Origin: an uncultured Ruminococcus sp.
Lineage (GTDB): Bacteria; Bacillota; Clostridia; Oscillospirales; Ruminococcaceae
NCBI GenBank assembly: GCA_937942105.1
Contig: CALDFS010000251.1
Span: 1-11,328, forward strand
DNA length: 11,328 bases
Direction of reading: 5' to 3'
Each line of letters starts with the position of its first letter. The first letter of the stretch is position 1. Under the pieces are notes generated by a model. It did no database searches and was not told the DNA's origin. It saw nothing but the letters and a program-made list of their open reading frames with translations. The position numbers and the translations under genes were made by a program. Below are positions 1 to 5,440 of the stretch, in pieces.

Positions 1-10
1 TGAAGTGATG

Positions 11-36
11 TACTTACATAAAGGTTTAATACTTAC
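11..36 (+). promoter_or_regulatory. Possible HxlR operator (TACTTAC direct repeats)
   Basis: The heptamer TACTTAC occurs at 11-17 and again at 30-36, just ahead of the ribosome binding site of the HxlR gene. An AAGT-N5-ACTT inverted repeat (3-15) overlaps the first copy. HxlR/YodB-type proteins commonly bind GTAAGTA-like half-sites at their own or adjacent promoters, so autoregulation is plausible. The window starts too close to show the -35 region or a divergent partner gene, so this is a weak call based on position and motif. Confidence 0.35.
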
Positions 37-53
37 CAAAAGGAGAGTGTAAG

Positions 54-386
54 ATGAGTATATCCTGCATTCAAAATGCAAAGCTTGAAGAAACCGGGTT
101 CAGCTACACCATGTCGCTGATTCAGGGAAAGTATAAAATGTTCATCCTGTATACGCTGATGGAATATGAGATTGTCCGCTTCAACGAATTGAAAAAGTAT
201 ATAGGAACGATATCGTACAAGACGCTGAGTGCAACACTGAAAGAATTGGAGTCGGACGGACTGATTCACCGGGAAGAGTACCCGCAGATTCCGCCAAAGG
301 TTGAATATAGCTTAACCGAACGCGGGAAGTCACTGATTCCAATCCTTGATCAGATGTGCGAATGGGGATATAAGCATCGGCAGTAG
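54..386 (+). CDS. HxlR-family winged-helix transcriptional regulator
   Basis: This is a small DNA-binding repressor/activator of the HxlR (DUF24) family, 110 residues, the usual family length. Visible hallmarks are the helix at 23-36 ending in the ILYTL core, RFNELKKYIG (42-51), the recognition-helix region ISYKTLSATLKELESDGLIH (53-72), and the wing/C-terminal signature PPKVEYSLTERGKSL (80-94) followed by EWGY (103-106). The N-terminus differs from the common C-P-V-E type opening: a single Cys lies at position 5. Redox-sensing family members such as YodB and HypR use an N-terminal Cys, so a redox role is possible but not shown. AGGAG at 41-45, 8 nt before the ATG, supports the start. HxlR genes usually sit next to the oxidoreductase or efflux gene they control. 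No such partner is seen downstream, so the target may lie left of the window. Confidence 0.93.
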   Translation: MSISCIQNAKLEETGFSYTMSLIQGKYKMFILYTLMEYEIVRFNELKKYIGTISYKTLSATLKELESDGLIHREEYPQIPPKVEYSLTERGKSLIPILDQMCEWGYKHRQ

Positions 387-564
387 CAAAAGCACTTCAT
401 CATGGTACTGATATGGAAAGGTAATTTTGCAGCGTTTATTTCCGGATATCAGTTTGAGCGGCAATATGTAATGAATAGAAGGAAAGCTGTATAATAAATT
501 TCGAGAGCTAAGATAGATAATGATATGCCTATAGAATTATATCAGGTCTATTGGTGCCGGGATG
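387..564 (+). other. Gene-free stretch after the HxlR gene, possible coding remnant
   Basis: No convincing gene lies here. In the same frame as the HxlR gene the region is open except for one TAA at 495-497. It can be read as a 30-codon piece (ATG at 402, ends at 494) and then a piece beginning at 498 and running into the repeat (ending D-A-V-K-stop at 579). The last part (M-P-I-E-L-Y-Q-V-Y-W) has protein-like composition but was not recognised, and neither piece has a ribosome binding site. It may be the worn tail of a lost gene or simply chance. Confidence 0.3.
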
Positions 565-628
565 CAGTTAAATAGGGTAACAAATTAATTTAAACAAAAA
601 TAAGCGCCCGCTCGTCCGGACGCTTATT
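565..628 (+). repeat. Hairpin repeat, copy 1
   Basis: First of three related copies. It begins CAGTTAAATAGGGTAACA, similar to CAGTTAAGTAAGTCAGCA in copy 3, has an A-rich middle, and ends in an imperfect palindrome (599-628). There AATAAGCG pairs with CGCTTATT and CCG with CGG across one C/A mismatch, leaving a CTCGTC loop. It lies between the HxlR gene and the AlbA_2 gene. No strong T-tract follows on the + strand. Read on the - strand the hairpin is followed by TTATTTTTG and could terminate transcription. Confidence 0.8.
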
Positions 629-670
629 AAAATATATCATCAGCACAATGATGTGCACTTCATAAAATAA

Positions 671-724
671 ACTTGATAATAAGTGAATATTAACTTGACA
701 ATAAGTGTATATTAAGTGTATAAT
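671..724 (+). promoter_or_regulatory. Promoter of the AlbA_2 gene with phased repeats
   Basis: TTGACA (695-700) and TATAAT (719-724) are separated by 18 bp, a near-consensus sigma-A promoter. A 22-bp unit is tandemly duplicated at 671-692 and 693-714 with two differences. Its core AAGTGWATAW occurs three times, at 681, 703 and 714, i.e. at steps of 22 and 11 bp. The second and third cores fall in the spacer and over the -10 box, so a protein bound there would block RNA polymerase. The winged-helix protein encoded downstream is an obvious candidate (inference). Confidence 0.75.
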
Positions 725-753
725 AAAAGCATCATAAAAGTGGAGGCCTTCTA

Positions 754-2112
754 ATGAATATCGGAAAAGAAGCGGAACAAATCGAATTCAAAAAGTCAAC
801 AGGTGAATTAAAGGAAGGCGTTATATCCATCGCTTCGATGTTGAACAAGCACAAAAGCGGTGTTCTGTATTTTGGGGTGCGCAATGACGGTGAGGTTATC
901 GGTCAGCAAATCGGAGATAACACCCTGCGCGACATTTCTCAGGCGATAGCGAATTTTATAAAGCCTCAGATAATACCCTCAATTCAGTTTGAGCTTATAG
1001 ATGGCAAGAATGTTATAAAAATCACCGTTGAAGGAAATGAACGTCCGTATTCCGCATATGGCAAATATTATATGCGCACTGCTGATGAAGACAGGGAAAT
1101 CACTCCTTCCATGCTTCGCAATCTAATGATGAGCAGTGCCGATTCTATTGTTAGCATGGAATCCGCCAATCAGGAGCTGTCATTTAACCAGCTGAAGGTC
1201 TTATATTCAAATGCCGGTCTGACTTTAAATGATGAAACATTCTGCCATAATCTCAATTTGCTTACGCAGACCGGAAAATATAATCTGATGGCTTATATTC
1301 TTGCCGATAATAACAGCTTTTCCATAAAGGTTGCCAAATTCAGGGGCAGGGATAAAACAGAGCTTATCGCACGCAATGAGTATGGCTATAAGTGCCTGCT
1401 CGTCGCCGTTAAGCAGGTGCTTGATTATGCCGAGGCTATAAACGAAACCTTTGTTGAGATAGCGGGCGGTCTAAGGAAGGAAACGAAGCTTTTCGATATG
1501 GATTGCTTCCGTGAGGCTTGGCTCAACGCCTGCCTGCACAACAGCTGGGTCAAGAAAACTCCTCCTGCCGTATATTTCTTTGAAGACAGAATTGAGATTA
1601 TCTCGATAGGCGGTCTGCCCGACGATTATTCTTTGGAGGATTTTTATGCGGGACGAAGCCGTCCTGTCAATCTTGAGCTTCAGCAGATTATGGTACAGCT
1701 TGATTATATCGAACAAACTGGGCACGGTGTCCCGCTAATCGTAAGCAGATACGGACGAAAGGTCTTTGATATCACCGATAACTTTATAACCGTTACGTTG
1801 CCTTTGAATGTAAATAAAGACAAAAGAGTTGGCATAAGTAAAAGTGAAAGCGAAAACAAAAGCAGCCAAAGCTATGGCAGGGAATCTCTCTGCCTGACAA
1901 AAACTCAGCAGCAGATTATAGACATTATTACCGATAACGGGCTTACTACCGTTAAGGACATAGCAAGCGAATTAAATTTGAGTACAACCGCTGTAAACAA
2001 TGGAATTAAGCATTTGAAGGAGATTGGTTTGCTGAGTAGGGTTGGTTCTAAAAAAAGAGGAAGATGGGTTGTGAATGAAGATAGCTGCATAATATATCCG
2101 ACAGTCAAGTAA
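754..2112 (+). CDS. AlbA_2 (Schlafen-like) DNA-binding / HATPase_c_4 / winged-helix regulator
   Basis: The 452-residue protein has the three-part layout of proteins often mislabelled as RecG-like ATP-dependent helicases. Residues 5-115 form an AlbA_2 domain (E-x-K near 11-13, G-V-L-Y-F-G-V-R-N-D-G at 36-46, Y-Y-M-R at 105-108). Residues 250-350 match a HATPase_c_4 region: R-E-A-W-L-N-A-C-L-H-N at 253-263, E-I-I-S-I-G-G-L-P at 281-289, R-S-R-P-V-N-L at 301-307, I-E-Q-T-G-H-G at 319-325. Two usual residues are altered: N-A-x-x-H-R becomes N-A-C-L-H-N, and P-G-G becomes I-G-G. A winged helix-turn-helix lies at about 384-440. The family is widespread in mobile and accessory regions; roles in transcription control or defence are suggested, not settled. 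GGAGG at 742-746 supports the ATG. The last codons (T-V-K-stop) lie inside repeat copy 2, so the C-terminal tail may have been altered by that repeat. Confidence 0.88.
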   Translation: MNIGKEAEQIEFKKSTGELKEGVISIASMLNKHKSGVLYFGVRNDGEVIGQQIGDNTLRDISQAIANFIKPQIIPSIQFELIDGKNVIKITVEGNERPYSAYGKYYMRTADEDREITPSMLRNLMMSSADSIVSMESANQELSFNQLKVLYSNAGLTLNDETFCHNLNLLTQTGKYNLMAYILADNNSFSIKVAKFRGRDKTELIARNEYGYKCLLVAVKQVLDYAEAINETFVEIAGGLRKETKLFDMDCFREAWLNACLHNSWVKKTPPAVYFFEDRIEIISIGGLPDDYSLEDFYAGRSRPVNLELQQIMVQLDYIEQTGHGVPLIVSRYGRKVFDITDNFITVTLPLNVNKDKRVGISKSESENKSSQSYGRESLCLTKTQQQIIDIITDNGLTTVKDIASELNLSTTAVNNGIKHLKEIGLLSRVGSKKRGRWVVNEDSCIIYPTVK

Positions 2113-2173
2113 GTTAGCATAATAAAGCATACAACACCTAAAATGATAAGTGCCCGCTCGCCGGACGCTTATT
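2101..2173 (+). repeat. Hairpin repeat, copy 2
   Basis: The repeat starts within the last codons of the AlbA_2 gene (ACAGTCAAGTAAGTTAGCA, similar to ACAGTTAAGTAAGTCAGCA in copy 3) and ends in the palindrome ATAAGTGCCCG-CTCGC-CGGACGCTTAT. The left arm has T where the other copies have C, giving a G-U pair instead of G-C, so RNA pairing is kept despite the change. The hairpin is followed by TTTTAAT and could act as a weak terminator for the AlbA_2 gene. Confidence 0.8.
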
Positions 2174-2275
2174 TTAATGTATCCTCACTGCTATCAGATG
2201 TCCTATCAGCCATTCCATCCCTCCGAGCCGCACACTGTCAATGCTTCCGACCTCTTTACTGCGTTATTTTTGCAT

Positions 2276-2339
2276 TTCACCGTCAAAAAACGCAGCTCAC
2301 CTTCAAACGGTTGAATTTTGAATGGCAATCTTCTATAAT
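2276..2339 (+). promoter_or_regulatory. Promoter with LytTR-like direct repeats ahead of the decayed membrane gene
   Basis: TTGAAT (2311-2316) and TATAAT (2334-2339) are separated by exactly 17 bp. Immediately upstream are two direct repeats, TTCACC-N3-AAAA (2276-) and CTCACC-N3-AAAC (2296-), 20 bp apart, and the inverted repeat TTCAA-ACGG-TTGAA (2302-2315) overlaps the -35 box. Paired direct repeats about two helical turns apart next to the -35 are typical of promoters activated by LytTR-domain regulators. No LytTR gene is present in the window, so the assignment is inference. The remaining sequence of 2174-2440 shows no gene. Confidence 0.55.
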
Positions 2340-2440
2340 AATGCTGCCGGGAAAGATGGGCAGACGGTATGCAGGTCTTCACCCGGAAGGGAAATATCAG
2401 AAAACAGCAAGAACAAAAAAGAAAAGTGAGGATATTAAAT

Positions 2441-2829
2441 ATGAAAAGAAGCTTAAAAATATTCAGGCTTTGGCGGGTATCGGTCGGGTTTGATGCAGAA
2501 TTGCATAGATATGCTGCATTGCCGGTGCGGCAGGGTGTGCTTTGGGAATTCTTAGCTTAATTGTCGGCGTGAATAAGGCTTTAAAATTCGGAGGAATGAC
2601 CATTCACGGAATAATTGCAAATGAGTCGGGATTAAGCAACGGCTCTATGTACGCCGCAATGACTGTGGGAATGATATTATCTATTGGTGAGCTTGTGCTT
2701 GCAAATCTCATGAAGATCGAATCCTTCCGCCCTGCTTTGGATTTCTGGTTCTTTGCCCGGATGAAAAGCGGTGAGGATATTATTGTGTCCAGAATGTATG
2801 CCAATGAACTGAAGAAGAAACGCTTCTGA
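2441..2829 (+). pseudogene. Decayed gene for a small multi-helix membrane protein (DUF2975-like)
   Basis: ATG 2441 follows GAGG with normal spacing and opens M-K-R-S-L-K-I-F. The matching continuation (Q-A-L-A-G-I-G-R-V) is in another frame, implying a one-base loss near 2462-2466. That frame then meets TGA (2491-2493) and TAG (2506-2508) before the open stretch I-C-C-I-A-G-A-A-G-C-A-L-G-I-L-S-L-I-V-G. Reading through these three lesions gives a coherent protein: one membrane helix, a G-G-M-T-I-H-G segment, and a second helix around M-Y-A-A-M-T-V-G-M-I-L. This resembles the small DUF2975-like membrane proteins common in Clostridia, judged from memory of the family pattern. After the second helix (about 2705) the sequence no longer follows that pattern, so the gene is also truncated or fused. 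The stretch from the TTG at 2542 to the stop at 2829 could in principle still be read, but it has no ribosome binding site. Confidence 0.65.
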
Positions 2830-2936
2830 TCCACGACCTGTCCGCAAAAGCAGCTATGATAAAGTCAAAATATATCGTCAGGCTAAAAGGCAAGGAGAAA
2901 AGTGTATTTCATCTGTATTCTATGGAAGCAGTATAG
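2808..2936 (+). pseudogene. Gene fragment in a shifted frame, family not recognised
   Basis: From 2808 a different frame is open for 42 codons to the TAG at 2934-2936 (T-E-E-E-T-L-L-I-H-D-L-S-A-K-A-A ... V-F-H-L-Y-S-M-E-A-V). It has protein-like composition and takes over where the previous frame closes (TGA 2827-2829). The switch lies in the GAAGAAGAAA run at 2811-2820, a slip-prone site. It has no start codon or ribosome binding site of its own at its beginning. It may be the end of the decayed gene before it, or of a second gene fused to it. Confidence 0.4.
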
Positions 2937-2995
2937 GAATAGTGCTATTGTAACCATGTGTTTGTATAAAGTCTGCGTAAATGAGGTAAGAAGTT

Positions 2996-3766
2996 ATGAA
3001 TAAAAGAATACATTATATAATAATGACAGCGATAGCTGCTTTGTCAGCAGTGTTAGTTGCCTGCGGAACGAATGAAAATGCAACTTTTAATGGAAGTAAA
3101 ACGGGCGATGAGAATCATTTTGATATAGATTTTGAAATACTGAATTCCGCTTATGAGCATGAACTTGTGATGGAAGAGGGAGAGAGCATTGAGGTTTCTA
3201 TTCATAAAGAATCAGGAGAAATTTCCGTATTGATACAGCAGGAATCTCATGACCCTGTATATAAGGGAGATGATGTTCAGGACGGAGAGTTTGAGGTGAT
3301 TATCAGTGAGGCAGGAACATATACGGTTAGCGTTACCGGTAAAAAGGCGAAAGGTCGTGTGATATTTACAAGGCAAAAGAAGTCAGACAGCACTGACGAT
3401 ATCAGCAAAGCACATATTTCTGCAGAGCAGATAGCCGGTCCATGGCATCTTGACAGCGAAAAGAATGACCTGACTGCGTTTTGGGACATCTTCCCCGCTT
3501 ACTCAGAATTCGGCGCAAGCATGGAAATCAAAAGTAACGGACAAATCAATTGGTACATCGGCACTGAGGGCGGTACCGGAACCTATACGCAGGACGGCGA
3601 TACTTTGACGGCGGATATTGTGAGAGACGTAGATCAGCAACCGGTTACTGTTATAGTTCATTTAATTTCGGATGATGAAATCGTGCGATTGGAGATGGAC
3701 TATAACGGTACAAACGTATACTGGGCATATGGAGATTCAGAGGAGCCTTCTGCAACAGGCGAATGA
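2996..3766 (+). CDS. Putative lipoprotein with a C-terminal beta-rich domain
   Basis: The 256-residue protein starts with a type II signal peptide: positive residues K3-R4, a hydrophobic stretch to 20, and lipobox L-V-A-C with Cys23 as the lipidation site. It is therefore expected on the outer face of the membrane. Residues 42-127 look like one beta domain (F-D-I-D-F-E-I-L near 42-49, E-G-E-S-I-E-V, G-T-Y-T-V-S-V-T-G, K-A-K-G-R-V-I-F). Residues 143-247 form a second domain with A-G-P-W-H-L-D, F-P-A-Y-S-E-F-G, G-T-G-T-Y-T-Q-D-G-D-T-L, and a final Y-W-A-Y-G-D. Similar sequences occur in uncharacterised clostridial lipoproteins and BlaR1-like M56 proteins (recalled, unchecked). No catalytic motif is visible, so a ligand-binding or sensing role is a guess. 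GAGG at 2983-2986, 9 nt from the ATG, supports the start. No clear promoter lies directly upstream, so it may be read from the promoter at 2311-2339. Confidence 0.82.
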   Translation: MNKRIHYIIMTAIAALSAVLVACGTNENATFNGSKTGDENHFDIDFEILNSAYEHELVMEEGESIEVSIHKESGEISVLIQQESHDPVYKGDDVQDGEFEVIISEAGTYTVSVTGKKAKGRVIFTRQKKSDSTDDISKAHISAEQIAGPWHLDSEKNDLTAFWDIFPAYSEFGASMEIKSNGQINWYIGTEGGTGTYTQDGDTLTADIVRDVDQQPVTVIVHLISDDEIVRLEMDYNGTNVYWAYGDSEEPSATGE

Positions 3767-3803
3767 AACTTATAGAGAAGCAAATGATTATTGGAGTATT
3801 CGT

Positions 3804-3887
3804 ATGAAAGAATTTATATTGGCAGCACTCCCTTGGGTAGTTATCAGCCTTTGCATTGCGGTGTTGGCGGTTCGGACAGTTAAGTAA
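3804..3887 (+). CDS. Short single-helix membrane peptide, probably truncated
   Basis: ATG 3804 is preceded by GGAG (3792-3795) with 8 nt spacing and encodes 27 residues, M-K-E-F-I-L-A-A-L-P-W-V-V-I-S-L-C-I-A-V-L-A-V followed by R-T-V-K. This is a single hydrophobic helix with a basic tail. It starts 37 nt after the lipoprotein gene and is probably co-transcribed with it. The opening resembles longer small membrane proteins found beside such lipoproteins in Clostridia (memory, not checked). If that is right, repeat copy 3, which supplies the last four codons and the stop, has cut the gene short. A longer upstream start at 3672 in the same frame overlaps the lipoprotein gene by 95 nt, has no ribosome binding site, and is not preferred. 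Confidence 0.5.
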   Translation: MKEFILAALPWVVISLCIAVLAVRTVK

Positions 3888-3950
3888 GTCAGCAATATTA
3901 AACCTATAATAAACCAAAAATAATAAGCGCCCGCTCGCCGGACGCTTATT
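3876..3950 (+). repeat. Hairpin repeat, copy 3
   Basis: The 75-nt copy starts at ACAGTTAAGTAAGTCAGCA, which includes the stop of the membrane peptide, continues through an A-rich middle, and ends in the palindrome AATAAGCGcCCG-CTCGC-CGGaCGCTTATT (3922-3950), with 12 pairs and one C/A mismatch. The closest relative is copy 2; both have the same CCCGCTCGCCGGACGCTTATT core. No T-tract follows on the + strand. On the - strand the hairpin is followed by ATTTTTGG. Confidence 0.82.
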
Positions 3951-4104
3951 CCTAATACCTATTACGGTCTGCCTTTGTCAATAGAGCGCAGATAAGATTT
4001 GCGAAAAGGACGATTTTACTTTAACTTCGCTCGGTTAGCGACGAACTTCCTTTTAAATTAAGTATTGATGAAATATATTCCCTATAGTTTTATCATATCC
4101 CGGA

Positions 4105-4133
4105 TTGACATTCAAAACCTGCCATGATATTAT
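4105..4133 (+). promoter_or_regulatory. Promoter of the Nudix gene
   Basis: TTGACA (4105-4110) and TATTAT (4128-4133) are separated by 17 bp, and a start near 4140 would leave a short leader before the gene at 4167. The preceding 3951-4104 contains only a small TCGCT/AGCGA hairpin (4027-4041) and no recognisable gene. Confidence 0.7.
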
Positions 4134-4166
4134 TGGAATGATAAATCGGAATTTATGGAGGTAAAT

Positions 4167-4592
4167 ATGCATAAGATTTTTGGTAAAAAAGAAAATAAAA
4201 CATATTTAGATAGAAAAGGCGCTTATATTATTCCGATAAAAGGTGAAGAGGTGGGTATAGTAGAAACTCCCAAAGGTTTTTTCTTGTTGGGCGGTGGAAT
4301 TGATAGTGACGAAACAGATACGCAATGTATTATTCGAGAATGTATTGAGGAAGCGGGTTATCAAGTTGAGATAAAGGGAAAGATTTGCTCCGCAGAAACT
4401 TATTGTGAGCATCCGACAATTGGATTTTTTCATCCTATTCAAGTCTATTATTCAGGCGAGTTGGTCGAGAAAGTAAAGGAACCATTGGAATTAGACCATG
4501 TGTTTAGATGGATTAAGTATGAAAACATTAGAGGTAAAATGTTTTTAGATATGCAGAATTGGGCGTTAGAACAAGCATGGAATAAGCTTTAG
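4167..4592 (+). CDS. Nudix hydrolase
   Basis: This 141-residue protein is the size of a single Nudix domain. Nudix enzymes hydrolyse nucleoside diphosphates linked to another group, using Mg or Mn. The Nudix box G-x5-E-x7-R-E-U-x-E-E-x-G-U is complete at 43-65: G43, E49, R57, E58, E61, E62, G64. The first hydrophobic (U) position is Cys59 and the last is Tyr65, mild departures from the usual I/L/V. The substrate cannot be read from the sequence. GGAGG (4157-4161), 5 nt before ATG 4167, fixes this start. An in-frame ATG at 4155 overlaps that Shine-Dalgarno sequence and is less likely. The gene is strongly AT-rich, unlike the convergent operon to its right, and has its own promoter and terminator, so it is a stand-alone unit. 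Confidence 0.92.
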   Translation: MHKIFGKKENKTYLDRKGAYIIPIKGEEVGIVETPKGFFLLGGGIDSDETDTQCIIRECIEEAGYQVEIKGKICSAETYCEHPTIGFFHPIQVYYSGELVEKVKEPLELDHVFRWIKYENIRGKMFLDMQNWALEQAWNKL

Positions 4593-4609
4593 ACAAATTT
4601 CAGTTTATA

Positions 4610-4651
4610 GGGCAGTTATCCGCAAAGGGTAACTGCCCGTTTTGTCATTTT
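4610..4651 (+). terminator. Rho-independent terminator of the Nudix gene
   Basis: GGGCAGTTA (4610-4618) pairs perfectly with TAACTGCCC (4630-4638) and is followed by GTTTTGTCATTTT. It lies 17 nt after the Nudix stop codon. Confidence 0.88.
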
Positions 4652-4654
4652 AGC

Positions 4655-4691
4655 AGAAAATAGAACAGCAGTGCCAAAGGCAATGCTGTTC
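4655..4691 (-). terminator. Terminator of the minus-strand operon
   Basis: GAACAGCA (4663-4670) pairs with TGCTGTTC (4684-4691). The stem extends inside by TGCC/GGCA after one G/A mismatch and closes on an AAA loop. On the - strand it is followed by TATTTTC and lies about 65 nt after the last gene of the operon. With the terminator at 4610-4651 it separates the two converging transcripts. Confidence 0.75.
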
Positions 4692-4756
4692 AAAAAATAT
4701 CAAAGGCCTTTTCCAAATACAGCTTAGTCAGAAACCGCCCGAAAAACCGTATTTTA

Positions 4757-5395
4757 TTATAGAATCAAAATCAACACTGCCAAATAATATATAACGGATA
4801 TCAGATTCGTCCATCCTCCCAAAACAATAATGCGAACACCCTTTGGCAAACGTCCTACTGCCGGCTTGAGCAAAAACAGTATTCCGGGGCTTAAAAGAAA
4901 CATCCATCCCGGAAGGACCGTGTGTCCCGATACAATCAGTACGATAAGCAGCAAAAAGCCGATTCCTTCTCCTGCATAAAAGATAAGCGGCATTTTTTGA
5001 AAGTATTTTTCGATTGCTTGCAGAGCGTCCGCAAATTTATCTTCTCCTAACAGACCCAGGTATGCGCAATGGCTGTGATATGCCCCGCCGGTGATGATTC
5101 CAAAGCAGGAAATAAGAAACGCCGCCACGGCAAGAGTTTTCATGCTCTCATCGGTCATCAATACCATGTGGTAAAAGCCCACACAATATAAAAACGCAGA
5201 TATAGGACCAAGCATCCCGCCCGCCATTACACGCTTTTTAGGAAGCTCTTTCATAACGTCTGTAATTGCCTGTATTTTCTCTGCCGAAGAGCTTTTGGGT
5301 CCATAGGCAAAATCCTTGGGCGTGTAGTATAGAAGCATATCCCCCGCAAACATGAGCGCAGCACCCGCAAGCCCCGCTATCACATAATAAATCAT
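4757..5395 (-). CDS. Six-helix membrane protein (DUF6796-like)
   Basis: This 212-residue protein has about six hydrophobic helices (roughly 2-24, 57-78, 88-112, 137-157, 163-178, 188-212) and therefore sits in the cytoplasmic membrane. Noticeable polar residues inside the membrane part are the G-D pair of G-D-M-L-L-Y-Y in helix 1 and A-Y-H-S-H-C-A-Y in helix 3, which could bind metal or a small ligand. It resembles an uncharacterised family I recall as DUF6796; the function is unknown. An ATG at 5410 is also in frame, but its second and third codons form the AGGAG that sits 7 nt before the ATG at 5395, so the shorter start is preferred. It is the last gene of the operon, 45 nt behind the hydrolase gene. 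Confidence 0.8.
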   Translation of the reverse strand: MIYYVIAGLAGAALMFAGDMLLYYTPKDFAYGPKSSSAEKIQAITDVMKELPKKRVMAGGMLGPISAFLYCVGFYHMVLMTDESMKTLAVAAFLISCFGIITGGAYHSHCAYLGLLGEDKFADALQAIEKYFQKMPLIFYAGEGIGFLLLIVLIVSGHTVLPGWMFLLSPGILFLLKPAVGRLPKGVRIIVLGGWTNLISVIYYLAVLILIL

Positions 5396-5440
5396 AAAAA
5401 TTCTCCTCATATGATAATTTATTTGATAAAGGCTGTCCCT

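Noticed and set aside
402..494. 30-codon gene after the HxlR gene
   Set aside because: No ribosome binding site and no recognisable feature; kept only as a possible remnant.
2143..2493. Possible 116-codon gene on the + strand
   Set aside because: It starts inside the AlbA_2 downstream repeat, has no ribosome binding site, has a composition unlike a protein in its first half, and runs into the frame-shifted pseudogene.
3876..3884. ACAGTTAAG as an AgrA-type LytTR binding repeat
   Set aside because: A single copy at a gene end inside the repeat, with no paired site and no promoter next to it.
565..3950. The gene-plus-repeat layout as an integron cassette array with attC sites
   Set aside because: Copies 1 and 3 contain GTTRRRY-like heptamers (GTTAAAT, GTTAAGT), but at the 5' side of the repeat rather than the 3' end. 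Copy 2 has GTCAAGT, no RYYYAAC partner is in the right place, and no integrase is present. Genes also have their own promoters.
565..3950. CRISPR array
   Set aside because: There are only three copies, more than 1.4 kb apart, with genes between them.
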